Below are positions 1-5,705 of a DNA stretch of 5,705 bases, piece after piece (the stretch's first letter is position 1; each line of letters starts with the position of its first letter). The notes beneath the pieces were generated by a model that searched no databases, was not told where the DNA came from, and worked only from the letters and a program-made list of their open reading frames with translations. The translations under genes and the position numbers were made by a program. Location: the NCBI GenBank assembly GCA_024709705.1, contig JANJWE010000336.1, forward strand, positions 1 through 5,705, written 5' to 3'. The stretch is from Flavobacterium sp. GTDB taxonomy: Bacteria > Bacteroidota > Bacteroidia > Flavobacteriales > Flavobacteriaceae.

Positions 1-256
1 CCCTAAATTCTTTACTCCCAATGGTGACGGATATAATGACACTTGGAACATTCAAGGGATGAATGAGTTTTACTATTTCAACACTGTAATTTATATTTTC
101 GACCGCTATGGTAAATTGTTAAAACAACTTAAAAATTATACATTAGGATGGGACGGGACTTACAATGGAAGACCCATGCCATCTGATGATTATTGGTTTG
201 TAGCCGAATTTGAAGATGGCAGAAAAATTCGCGGCCATTTCTCTTTAAAACGTTAA
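1..256 (+). CDS. C-terminal end of a secreted surface protein with a type IX secretion type B sorting domain (5' partial)
   Basis: Only the last 84 residues are present; the frame is open to the left edge (first whole codon at base 2), so the ATG at 59 is internal and not the start. The segment is a type B sorting domain (gliding-motility-associated C-terminal domain, CHU_C/TIGR04131 type). It shows FTPNGDGYNDTW at visible residues 4-15, then IYIFDRYGKLL, then WDGTYNGRPMPSDDYWFV, and ends in GHFSLKR just before the stop. In this family the domain directs the passenger through the outer membrane by the type IX secretion system; type B proteins such as the adhesin SprB usually also need a PorP/SprF-like partner. 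The passenger lies outside the window, so its function (adhesin, enzyme or other) cannot be told. The stop is 4 bp before the esterase gene, suggesting one transcript. Confidence 0.93.
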   Translation, partial: PKFFTPNGDGYNDTWNIQGMNEFYYFNTVIYIFDRYGKLLKQLKNYTLGWDGTYNGRPMPSDDYWFVAEFEDGRKIRGHFSLKR

Positions 257-260
257 TATT

Positions 261-1184
261 ATGAAAACAATCAAAATTGCACTTCTATCACTTGTTTTAT
301 TTCCCATACAACTTTTAAGTCAAGCTTTAACCGTTTCAAACGGAATTGTAGAAGTATATCCCGATTTTGAATCTCACTATTTAGGAAAAAGAACTATTGC
401 GGTATGGTTACCCCAAAACTATAGTCCTAAAAAAAGATATGCTGTAGTATATATGCATGATGGACAAATGCTTTTTGATGCTTCAACCACTTGGAATTCT
501 CAGGAATGGGGTGTAGATGAATGTGTAACTCAGTTATATAAAGAAGGAAAAATACAAAATACAATTGTGGTAGGAATTTGGAATGCAGGAGATAACAGAC
601 ATCCCGAATATTTCCCTCAAAAACCATTTGAATCATTAAGTGAAGAAGAAAAAAATCAAGTTACTGAATCATTAAAAAAAGCCGGTAGAACTCAAGAAAG
701 CTTCAAACCCTATTCTGATTTGTATTTAAAGTTTATTGTTGAAGAAGTGAAACCATTTGTTGATAAAACTTATGCCACACGTAAAGAAAAAGCCTATACA
801 TTTGTTGCCGGTTCAAGTATGGGAGGATTAATATCTCTTTATGCGATTTGTGAATATCCAGAAGTCTTTGGTGGTGCAGCCTGCTTATCTACCCACTGGC
901 CCGGAACTTTTGAAACAAAAGAAAATCCTATACCCAAAGCATTTTTAAGCTATCTAGAAAAATATCTTCCTAATGTAAATTCCTGTAAAATTTATTTTGA
1001 TTATGGTACCGAAACCTTAGATGCCTTATATGAACCCATACAACAAAAGGTTGATGCCCTGTTTACCGCTAAAGGTTTTGATGGCAATCATTGGATAACC
1101 CGAAAATTTCAAGGGGCCGATCATTCAGAAAACGCTTGGAAAGAACGACTCCATATCCCTTTTGAGTTCTTATTAACAAAATAA
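261..1184 (+). CDS. secreted alpha/beta-hydrolase, putative esterase (esterase D family)
   Basis: The protein has 307 residues. The N-terminus has lysines at 2 and 5 and a hydrophobic core (6-19), then a signal peptidase I-type site around S20-Q21-A22, so it is probably exported to the periplasm or beyond. The rest fits the putative esterase family (PF00756; relatives include esterase D and enterochelin esterase Fes). Visible family marks are VVYMHDGQMLFD at 62-73, the nucleophile elbow GSSMGG at 184-189 with Ser186 as likely nucleophile, YFDYGTETLD at 245-254 with Asp254 (or Asp247) as the likely acid, and GADHSENAW at 285-293 with His288 as the likely base. The length is normal for a single-domain member. 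The substrate cannot be read from sequence; acyl esters of carbohydrates or siderophores are family precedents only. It starts 4 bp after the sorting-domain gene and has no sorting domain of its own. The ATG at 261 is chosen because it opens directly into the signal peptide; there is no Shine-Dalgarno sequence, as usual in this phylum. Confidence 0.9.
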   Translation: MKTIKIALLSLVLFPIQLLSQALTVSNGIVEVYPDFESHYLGKRTIAVWLPQNYSPKKRYAVVYMHDGQMLFDASTTWNSQEWGVDECVTQLYKEGKIQNTIVVGIWNAGDNRHPEYFPQKPFESLSEEEKNQVTESLKKAGRTQESFKPYSDLYLKFIVEEVKPFVDKTYATRKEKAYTFVAGSSMGGLISLYAICEYPEVFGGAACLSTHWPGTFETKENPIPKAFLSYLEKYLPNVNSCKIYFDYGTETLDALYEPIQQKVDALFTAKGFDGNHWITRKFQGADHSENAWKERLHIPFEFLLTK

Positions 1185-1185
1185 G

Positions 1186-1201
1186 GTTAAAACATTTTAA
1201 C
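1186..1201. repeat. short perfect inverted repeat after the esterase gene
   Basis: GTTAAAA and TTTTAAC are perfect 7-bp arms separated by CA, starting 2 bp after the esterase stop. As RNA this gives at best a 6-bp stem with only two G/C pairs (one GC pair at the base and AT pairs above), with T5 only about ten bases further on. That is weak for an intrinsic terminator. It lies just upstream of the candidate promoter of the next gene, so it could equally be an operator-like site or chance in AT-rich DNA. Confidence 0.3.
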
Positions 1202-1209
1202 AACCTCAT

Positions 1210-1217
1210 TATTTTTG
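1210..1217 (+). promoter_or_regulatory. candidate Bacteroidota -7 promoter element for the SPOR-like protein gene
   Basis: TATTTTTG matches the Bacteroidota -7 consensus TAnnTTTG exactly and would give a leader of about 50 nt before the ATG at 1273. No TTG -33 element is present at the usual distance upstream, and T-rich DNA yields such matches easily, so the call is tentative. A second near match, TATTTTAG at 1242-1249 (one mismatch), sits about 24 bp after a TTTG and is an alternative. Confidence 0.35.
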
Positions 1218-1272
1218 GTGCTACTGTTTGATTTTATTTACTATTTTAGTAAAAAAATCTCACATTTACAAA

Positions 1273-2931
1273 ATGAAACTTAAAAGAGATATTGCCCGTC
1301 AATTTTGTATTTGCTTCTGTTTATTACTAATTCCACTTTCCGGAAAATCTCAGATAGCTTCTCCATTTAAAATTCGTTTCCAAAAATACATAAAAGGAGA
1401 CATGGCTCTTATTTCAAATCAAATTGTCAATCGAGTTGATTCAAGAAAAAATTCGACACCTTACAACGAAGTTGGAAAAAAAGCCAAATTAAATGATGAG
1501 TTTGAAATGGCTTATGTTGATATAGATACTAATGAGAACACATTTAGTTCAAGCTCAGCTACCTTAAACTTAAATAATTCCGAGAGAAAAAAAATCATAT
1601 ATGCCGGATTGTATTGGTCTGCAACCTATAAATATGCCTCAGGAATACGAAATCGGAAATGGAAATACAATGCAGATGATAATTCAAGATTTACTATAGA
1701 TAGTATTTTAATTCAACTTCCTGGAAAAAAAAATTACCAAACAATAGTAGGTGAAATTATATTTGACGGACTTAACCAAAAAAACTTTGCTGAAAGTGCC
1801 CCCTATGCCGTTTATGCTGATGTTACACCATTAGTTCAAGAACTTGAAAATCCCAATGGTGAATATATAGTTGCAAACATAAAAGCTACTCAGGGAAAAT
1901 TAAGCGGAGGTGTCGCCGGAGGTTGGTCGTTATTTTTAGTTTATGAAGATACAACCGAAACCGCAAAATTTATAACCAGTTACGATGGTTTTGCCGGAAT
2001 TACGACTAAGCCGGTTGAAATTCAATTTACGGGGTTTAATACTTTACCCAAAGGTAAAGTAAATGCCAAATTAGCTTTTGCAGCATTGGAAGGAGACGAA
2101 GGTTTGGACGGTGACCGATTAGAAATTAAATCCGGAAATCAAATCAAATATACCTCTTTGGCCCATCCACTTAAACCTGAAACCAACTTTTTTAACAGCA
2201 CACTCATTGCCTACGAAGATTATTTTACCGAAAGAAACCCTAACAGCCGTAATACGTTGGGCTATGATGCCGGATTATTAAATATAAATAATATAAACAA
2301 CAGCGTAATTGAAAATAATACCTCTAAAATTAGTTTGAAATTAAAATCAACGGGAGACCGCTATACCTTATTTTTTACAGCATTAAATGTTGAAATTGTA
2401 GAAAATTTGATTTCAAATACCTCGCTTAAAGCTGCTAAAAATGAATATTCAAACTCAGATTTAGTTACACCTAACCCGAATCCAACAAATGAAAACAAAG
2501 GTATGGAATTTAGCAACGAGGATAAATCGGAAATGCATTCTGAAAAAGTTGACAGTAAACCGGACTCATTTAATGAGGTAACAAAAATCCCACTAACGTA
2601 TTGGAATGAAATCAGTGAAAAATTTCAAAAAGAAAAAAATCCTACTAAAAAATTAGTTTTGGCCGGAAAACCGGTATCCATTCCTAAAACACAAAAAGGA
2701 TTTTATGTTGTTGCGAATGTTTTTGCTTATCCATACAATGCCAACCGGTTTTACGATTACCTGAATTCTATAGGCTTAAATCCGAAAATCCTTTATAATC
2801 CAAACACCAAATTACGAAGTGTTTACTTGGAACGATTTGACACTTGGGAAGAAGCTCTCAATTTTTATTATTCAGACGCACAAGGAAAGTACAAAGATTC
2901 CCTTTGGATTATGATTGTAACTACTCCTTAA
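1273..2931 (+). CDS. exported protein with an N-terminal surface-protein domain and a C-terminal SPOR-like domain
   Basis: The protein has 552 residues from the ATG at 1273. The frame is open back to a TTG at 1228, but the ATG is preferred because it opens directly into a signal peptide (MKLKRDIARQ, hydrophobic 11-21, likely cut near S26/Q27). Residues about 30-375 resemble the N-terminal beta-rich domain of large flavobacterial surface proteins: YVDIDTNENTFSSSSATL (81-98), AGLYWSATY (111-119), GGWSLFLVYE (216-225) and ALEGDEGLDGDRLEI (271-285). Residues about 390-440 are a polar N/S/D/E/K/P linker. Residues 476-549 resemble a SPOR domain: GFYVVANVFAYPYNANRFYDYL, a variable centre, then SVYLERFDTWEEALNFYY and a final WIMIV strand. 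SPOR domains bind peptidoglycan glycan strands, so a periplasmic or outer-membrane-anchored role is inferred. No type A or type B sorting domain closes the protein. The pairing with a type IX cargo gene upstream suggests a cell-surface or gliding-related role, but no specific name can be given. It ends convergently to typA, 32 bp away. Confidence 0.85.
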   Translation: MKLKRDIARQFCICFCLLLIPLSGKSQIASPFKIRFQKYIKGDMALISNQIVNRVDSRKNSTPYNEVGKKAKLNDEFEMAYVDIDTNENTFSSSSATLNLNNSERKKIIYAGLYWSATYKYASGIRNRKWKYNADDNSRFTIDSILIQLPGKKNYQTIVGEIIFDGLNQKNFAESAPYAVYADVTPLVQELENPNGEYIVANIKATQGKLSGGVAGGWSLFLVYEDTTETAKFITSYDGFAGITTKPVEIQFTGFNTLPKGKVNAKLAFAALEGDEGLDGDRLEIKSGNQIKYTSLAHPLKPETNFFNSTLIAYEDYFTERNPNSRNTLGYDAGLLNINNINNSVIENNTSKISLKLKSTGDRYTLFFTALNVEIVENLISNTSLKAAKNEYSNSDLVTPNPNPTNENKGMEFSNEDKSEMHSEKVDSKPDSFNEVTKIPLTYWNEISEKFQKEKNPTKKLVLAGKPVSIPKTQKGFYVVANVFAYPYNANRFYDYLNSIGLNPKILYNPNTKLRSVYLERFDTWEEALNFYYSDAQGKYKDSLWIMIVTTP

Positions 2932-2936
2932 ATAAA

Positions 2937-2958
2937 AAACCATCCAATCGGATGGTTT
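2937..2958. terminator. bidirectional intrinsic terminator between convergent genes
   Basis: AAACCATCC and GGATGGTTT form a perfect 9-bp stem around the 4-base loop AATC. Read on the minus strand, the stem runs into TTTTTTATTT, a strong U-tract directly after typA. On the plus strand it is followed by a weaker T-rich stretch (TTTCTTCATT) for the SPOR-like protein gene. It fills most of the 32-bp gap between the two stop codons. Confidence 0.88.
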
Positions 2959-2963
2959 CTTCA

Positions 2964-4760
2964 TTATAGTTTATAACGTTTTCTATCGTTTTCATTCAAA
3001 TAGATTTTACGTAAACGAAGTGATTTTGGTGTTACTTCAACGTATTCATCTTTTTGAATGTATTCTAATGCTTCTTCTAAAGAGAATTTAATAGCCGGAA
3101 TAATCTTTGTTTTATCATCAGCTCCCGCAGAACGGAAGTTAGTTAACTGTTTGGTTTTGGTAATGTTGATGGTCATATCATCACCTCTGGAATTTTCACC
3201 CACAACCTGACCTTCATAAATATCTTCGTTTGGATCCACAAAGAATTTACCACGATCTTGTAACTTGTTGATTGAATAAGGAATGGCTTTTCCATTCTCC
3301 ATCGAAATTAAAGAACCGTTGATACGACCCGCAATTTCCCCTTTAAACGGCTCATAACCAATGAAACGGTGAGCCATAATGGCTTCTCCGGCAGTAGCTG
3401 TTAACAATTGGTTTCTCAAACCAATAATTCCACGAGATGGGATATTGAATTTGATAATCATTCGCTCTCCTTTGCTTTCCATACTCAACATCTCGCCTTT
3501 TCTAACCGAAACAAACTCTACCGCTTTTCCGGAAACATGCTCCGGTAAGTCGATGGTTAATTCTTCAATAGGCTCACATTTTTGACCATCAATTTCTTTG
3601 ATGATAACTTGTGGCTGACCAATTTGCAATTCGTATCCTTCTCTTCTCATTGTTTCAATCAAAACCGAAAGGTGCAATACACCACGACCAAAAACCATGA
3701 ACTTATCAGCTGAATCGGTATCCGCCACGCGAAGAGCTAAGTTTTTCTCTAATTCTTTTGCCAAACGATCTTTAATATGACGAGAAGTTACAAATTTACC
3801 TTCTTTCCCAAAGAACGGAGAATCGTTAATGGTAAACAACATACTCATGGTTGGCTCATCAATAGCAATGGTTTGCAAGGCTTCCGGATTTTCAAAATCG
3901 GCAATCGTATCGCCAATTTCAAATCCTTCAATTCCAACAACGGCACAAATATCTCCAGCGGAAACTTCCGTTACTTTTTTACGGCCTAAACCTTCAAAAG
4001 TATGTAATTCTTTAATTCTTGATTTGATGATTTTACCATCTCTTTTTACCAAAGAAATAGGCATATTTTCTTTTAAGATGCCTCTTTCCAAACGACCAAT
4101 TGCAATTCGACCGGTAAAAGACGAGAAATCCAAAGACGTGATCAACATTTGTGGGGTTCCTTCAGAAACTTTTGGAGCCGGAACATTGTTTACCACCATA
4201 TCCAAAAGAGGCTCAATGTTATCAGTTACATTTTTCCAGTCGTCAGACATCCAATTGTTTTTGGCAGAACCATAAACGGTTGGGAAATCCAATTGCCATT
4301 CTTCAGCACCCAATTCAAACATTAAGTCGAAAACTTTTTCATGTACTTCTTCCGGTGTACAGTTTTCTTTATCTACTTTATTAATAACTACACAAGGTTT
4401 CAACCCTAAGTCGATGGCTTTTTGCAACACAAAACGCGTTTGTGGCATAGGTCCTTCAAACGCATCTACCAAAAGACAAACACCATCGGCCATATTCAAT
4501 ACCCGTTCCACTTCACCACCGAAATCGGCGTGACCCGGAGTATCAATAATATTAATCTTGGTACCTTTATATACAACCGAAACATTTTTTGATACAATGG
4601 TAATTCCTCGTTCACGTTCTAAGTCATTGTTATCTAAAATTAAATCACCTGTGTTTTCGTTTTCACGGAAAAGCTGGCAGTGATACATAATTTTGTCAAC
4701 CAAAGTCGTCTTTCCGTGGTCAACGTGGGCAATAATTGCAATGTTTCTAATTGATTCCAT
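2964..4760 (-). CDS. typA: translational GTPase TypA/BipA
   Basis: The protein has 598 residues, close to the usual ~600 of TypA/BipA. It is a cytoplasmic ribosome-associated GTPase related to EF-G and LepA, known in other bacteria for a role in 50S subunit assembly and growth at low temperature or under stress. The G domain has all its motifs: AHVDHGKT (11-18), ERERGITI (48-55), DTPGH (73-77), NKVD (127-130) and SAK (165-167). An EF-Tu-like beta-barrel domain II spans about 205-290 (SFTGRIAIGRLERG at 214-227), followed by EF-G III- and V-like domains (about 300-480, including PSRGIIGLR at 441-449). The BipA-specific C-terminal domain has GENSRGDDM (521-529), KQLTNFRSAG (537-546) and EYVEVTPKSLRLRK (572-585). 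These last motifs separate it from LepA, EF-G and TetM-type proteins. The ATG places the P-loop at the family-typical position. It is transcribed alone from its own promoter and ends at a strong terminator. Confidence 0.98.
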   Translation of the reverse strand: MESIRNIAIIAHVDHGKTTLVDKIMYHCQLFRENENTGDLILDNNDLERERGITIVSKNVSVVYKGTKINIIDTPGHADFGGEVERVLNMADGVCLLVDAFEGPMPQTRFVLQKAIDLGLKPCVVINKVDKENCTPEEVHEKVFDLMFELGAEEWQLDFPTVYGSAKNNWMSDDWKNVTDNIEPLLDMVVNNVPAPKVSEGTPQMLITSLDFSSFTGRIAIGRLERGILKENMPISLVKRDGKIIKSRIKELHTFEGLGRKKVTEVSAGDICAVVGIEGFEIGDTIADFENPEALQTIAIDEPTMSMLFTINDSPFFGKEGKFVTSRHIKDRLAKELEKNLALRVADTDSADKFMVFGRGVLHLSVLIETMRREGYELQIGQPQVIIKEIDGQKCEPIEELTIDLPEHVSGKAVEFVSVRKGEMLSMESKGERMIIKFNIPSRGIIGLRNQLLTATAGEAIMAHRFIGYEPFKGEIAGRINGSLISMENGKAIPYSINKLQDRGKFFVDPNEDIYEGQVVGENSRGDDMTINITKTKQLTNFRSAGADDKTKIIPAIKFSLEEALEYIQKDEYVEVTPKSLRLRKIYLNENDRKRYKL

Positions 4761-4779
4761 CTGTTATTTTTTCAGGGTG

Positions 4780-4787
4780 CAAAGGTA
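4780..4787 (-). promoter_or_regulatory. typA promoter -7 element
   Basis: On the minus strand TACCTTTG matches the Bacteroidota consensus TAnnTTTG exactly, 19 bp before the typA ATG. Transcription would start only about 10-15 nt upstream of the start codon, giving a very short leader (A-rich, no Shine-Dalgarno). The expected -33 region holds GTTTTTTATG (4801-4810) rather than a clear TTG, so the -33 element is weak. Confidence 0.6.
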
Positions 4788-4830
4788 CACTTTATTTCTA
4801 CATAAAAAACATTTAGCTAAAACATTGAAA

Positions 4831-4924
4831 GATTTAAGTTAGGGTAATGAACAGTTGTCGGTTGTCGGTTGTCGGTTGTCTGATGTCGGTTGTCTGTTCT
4901 CAGTGATGATAGCTAACTTAATTC
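4831..4924. repeat. imperfect inverted repeat flanking the heptamer array
   Basis: The left arm GATTTAAGTTAG (4831-4842) and the right arm CTAACTTAATTC (4913-4924) are complementary at 11 of 12 positions, with a 9-bp perfect core. They enclose the tandem heptamer array almost symmetrically (11 bp and 10 bp of spacer). The layout is that of a tiny element with terminal inverted repeats, but no transposase is present and the only flanking direct repeat is AAA, too short to be evidence. A chance match is possible because the arms are AT-rich. Confidence 0.45.
4854..4902. repeat. tandem heptamer array, about seven copies of GTTGTCG
   Basis: The period is exactly 7 bp without indels. Units in order are GTTGTCG three times, GTTGTCT, GATGTCG, GTTGTCT and GTTCTCA, so it is perfect at the left and decays to the right. 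The array is more GC-rich than its surroundings and lies about 65 bp upstream of the typA -7 element. It contains stop-free stretches but no gene. Such arrays can change copy number by replication slippage; whether it has a function is unknown. Confidence 0.9.
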
Positions 4925-4990
4925 AAAAATCAATAAACGCTAATTTTCATTCGACACTTAACTGCCTTCAACCTAGTATCTATTTGAAAT

Positions 4991-5023
4991 AAAAAAAACC
5001 GCAAAGCTGGGAGACACTTGCAG
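4991..5023 (-). terminator. probable intrinsic terminator reading leftwards, downstream of the LURP-one-like gene
   Basis: Read on the minus strand, CTGCAAGT (5023-5016) can pair with GCTTTGCGG (5007-4999), with one bulged U and two G-U pairs, around the loop GTCTCCCA. It is followed directly by eight T residues (4998-4991). The stem is imperfect, but stem plus U-tract on the correct strand, about 120 bp after the stop of the minus-strand gene, fits a terminator for that transcript. Confidence 0.5.
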
Positions 5024-5145
5024 AATGTTCTGAGGACTTTTGAGGTATTTTGTTAAAGTTGCTTTAAGCAATTCTTAAAAATAAAAAAATGTTTTAAACT
5101 CAATTACACTTCATTAAATTCAAGATCATTATCAATTAAAAAATA

Positions 5146-5704
5146 TTATTTTGGCTTCCAATTAACATCAAATTTTCTAGCTTCAAAACCAATATTACCA
5201 AGATCAATTGTTAAAGTGTTACCATTACTACTCCCATTCTCAGATTTATTATCAATAATTAAGCAAAAAGAAATTATCAATTCTATATCACAATCATTAT
5301 TTGCTGTAATTACATAATTATCTCCTTCAAACCAAACTACAGTATTTTTTATCCCAAAATGCTATTTGATTATTATTTTTAAAAACTGAATACTTTTTTC
5401 CTCTGTGACCGAAAACTTCATAATAATCCTGGCCTACCCTACATTTATGATGATTCTTCCAAACACTTATAGTTCTAAATTCTAATTTTTCATGGTCATT
5501 TCTAAAAATATCATATTTCGTTTCAAACCAACTCCAACGTTTTTTTAAAACGATTCTTGGTCTTGATTCCATTTCTTTAAACAAATTAATAATGGACAAA
5601 AACCTAAAAGGCATTGATGAAGCAAAATAAACTTTTTCTTTGTTTAAATAAATTTTATACTTCTCACCTATTGAAATTTTATTTTGCTGAATTGCTATTT
5701 TCAT
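5146..5704 (-). pseudogene. LURP-one/tubby-like family protein gene, interrupted by a frameshift
   Basis: From the ATG at 5704 the frame runs 125 residues to a TGA at 5327-5329. The last residues (KYCSLV) look like out-of-frame sequence. Moving by one base at the A6 tract (5350-5345 on the minus strand) opens a second frame from 5343 that continues 65 residues: TVVWFEGDNYVITANND, a hydrophobic strand (ELIISFCLII), an acidic-polar loop, and DLGNIGFEARKFDVNWKPK before TAA at 5146-5148. Deleting one A gives WDKNTVVWFEGDNYVI and an uninterrupted 185-residue protein. The alternating short beta-strand pattern (ISIGEKYKIYLN, KYDIFRND, YYEVFGHRGKKYSVFKNN, NYVITANND) resembles the LURP-one-related/tubby C-terminal-like fold (PF04525, B. 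subtilis YxjI type), whose bacterial members have no firmly known role. No signal peptide or membrane segment is seen. Codon use is very AT-rich compared with typA. The start lies one base from the window edge, so a longer N-terminus cannot be excluded. Sequencing error in the homopolymer is the main alternative to true inactivation. Confidence 0.75.
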
Positions 5705-5705
5705 T

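Larger units (their letters stand above)
4788..5145. other. gene-free region between typA and the broken LURP-one-like gene
   Basis: No frame here looks coding on either strand. Besides the repeat array, its flanking inverted repeat and the minus-strand hairpin listed separately, it holds two short palindromes: TTTAGCTAAA at 4812-4821, just upstream of the typA promoter, and TTGCTTTAAGCAA at 5059-5071. Both are short enough to be chance in AT-rich DNA. I see no RNA gene. Confidence 0.6.

Noticed and set aside
427..636. 69-residue minus-strand open frame inside the esterase gene
   Set aside because: It is antisense to a well-supported esterase, with no recognisable motif; a shadow of the real gene.
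3379..4384. Several plus-strand open frames of 68-148 residues inside typA
   Set aside because: They overlap the conserved typA frame on the opposite strand, overlap each other, and have no protein-like motifs.
4854..4902. CRISPR array
   Set aside because: The units are 7 bp with no spacers between them and no cas genes nearby.
4980..5050. Minus-strand peptide-like stretch (KYLKSPQNILQVSPSFAVFF) as a small gene or gene remnant
   Set aside because: It overlaps the terminator-like hairpin and T8 tract, has no start codon context and no recognisable family.
5059..5071. Palindrome TTGCTTTAAGCAA as a terminator or operator
   Set aside because: The stem is only 4 bp when given a usable loop, there is no adjacent U-tract, and no gene start is near.
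5107..5148. Extension of the LURP-one-like protein past the TAA at 5146-5148 (13 further open codons in the same frame, YFLIDNDLEFNEV)
   Set aside because: Such a short open stretch is expected by chance in AT-rich DNA, and the WKPK end before the stop looks like a natural C-terminus.

Overview
The window looks like the chromosome of a flavobacterium (Bacteroidota, Flavobacteriaceae). It is AT-rich, and the first open frame ends in a type IX secretion 'type B' (gliding-motility-associated) C-terminal sorting domain, which is confined to this phylum. Start codons lack Shine-Dalgarno sequences, and two intergenic stretches carry matches to the Bacteroidota -7 promoter element TAnnTTTG.

Left part (1-2931, + strand). 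The 3' end of a secreted surface protein gene is followed after 4 bp by a secreted alpha/beta-hydrolase of the esterase D type, so the two are probably co-transcribed. After an 88-bp gap with a possible promoter comes a 552-residue exported protein. It has an N-terminal domain of the sort seen at the front of large flavobacterial surface proteins, a polar linker and a SPOR-like C-terminal domain. All three products are predicted to leave the cytoplasm, so this part is about the cell envelope and surface.

Middle (2937-4760). A shared bidirectional terminator separates this block from the convergent gene typA (bipA), a ribosome-binding translational GTPase of the core genome. Its promoter, with a perfect -7 element, lies just upstream of its start.

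Right part (4788-5705). About 360 bp without a gene holds a seven-copy heptamer tandem array lying inside a 12-bp imperfect inverted repeat, and a probable minus-strand terminator. Beyond it is a minus-strand gene resembling the LURP-one/tubby-like family. Its frame is broken at an A6 tract: an in-frame stop gives 125 residues, but removing one A restores a continuous 185-residue protein with a convincing C-terminus.

No clear new multi-gene system is visible. The observations most worth checking are the frameshifted LURP-one-like gene, the repeat array flanked by inverted repeats, and the two-domain exported protein that has a SPOR-like end in place of a sorting domain.
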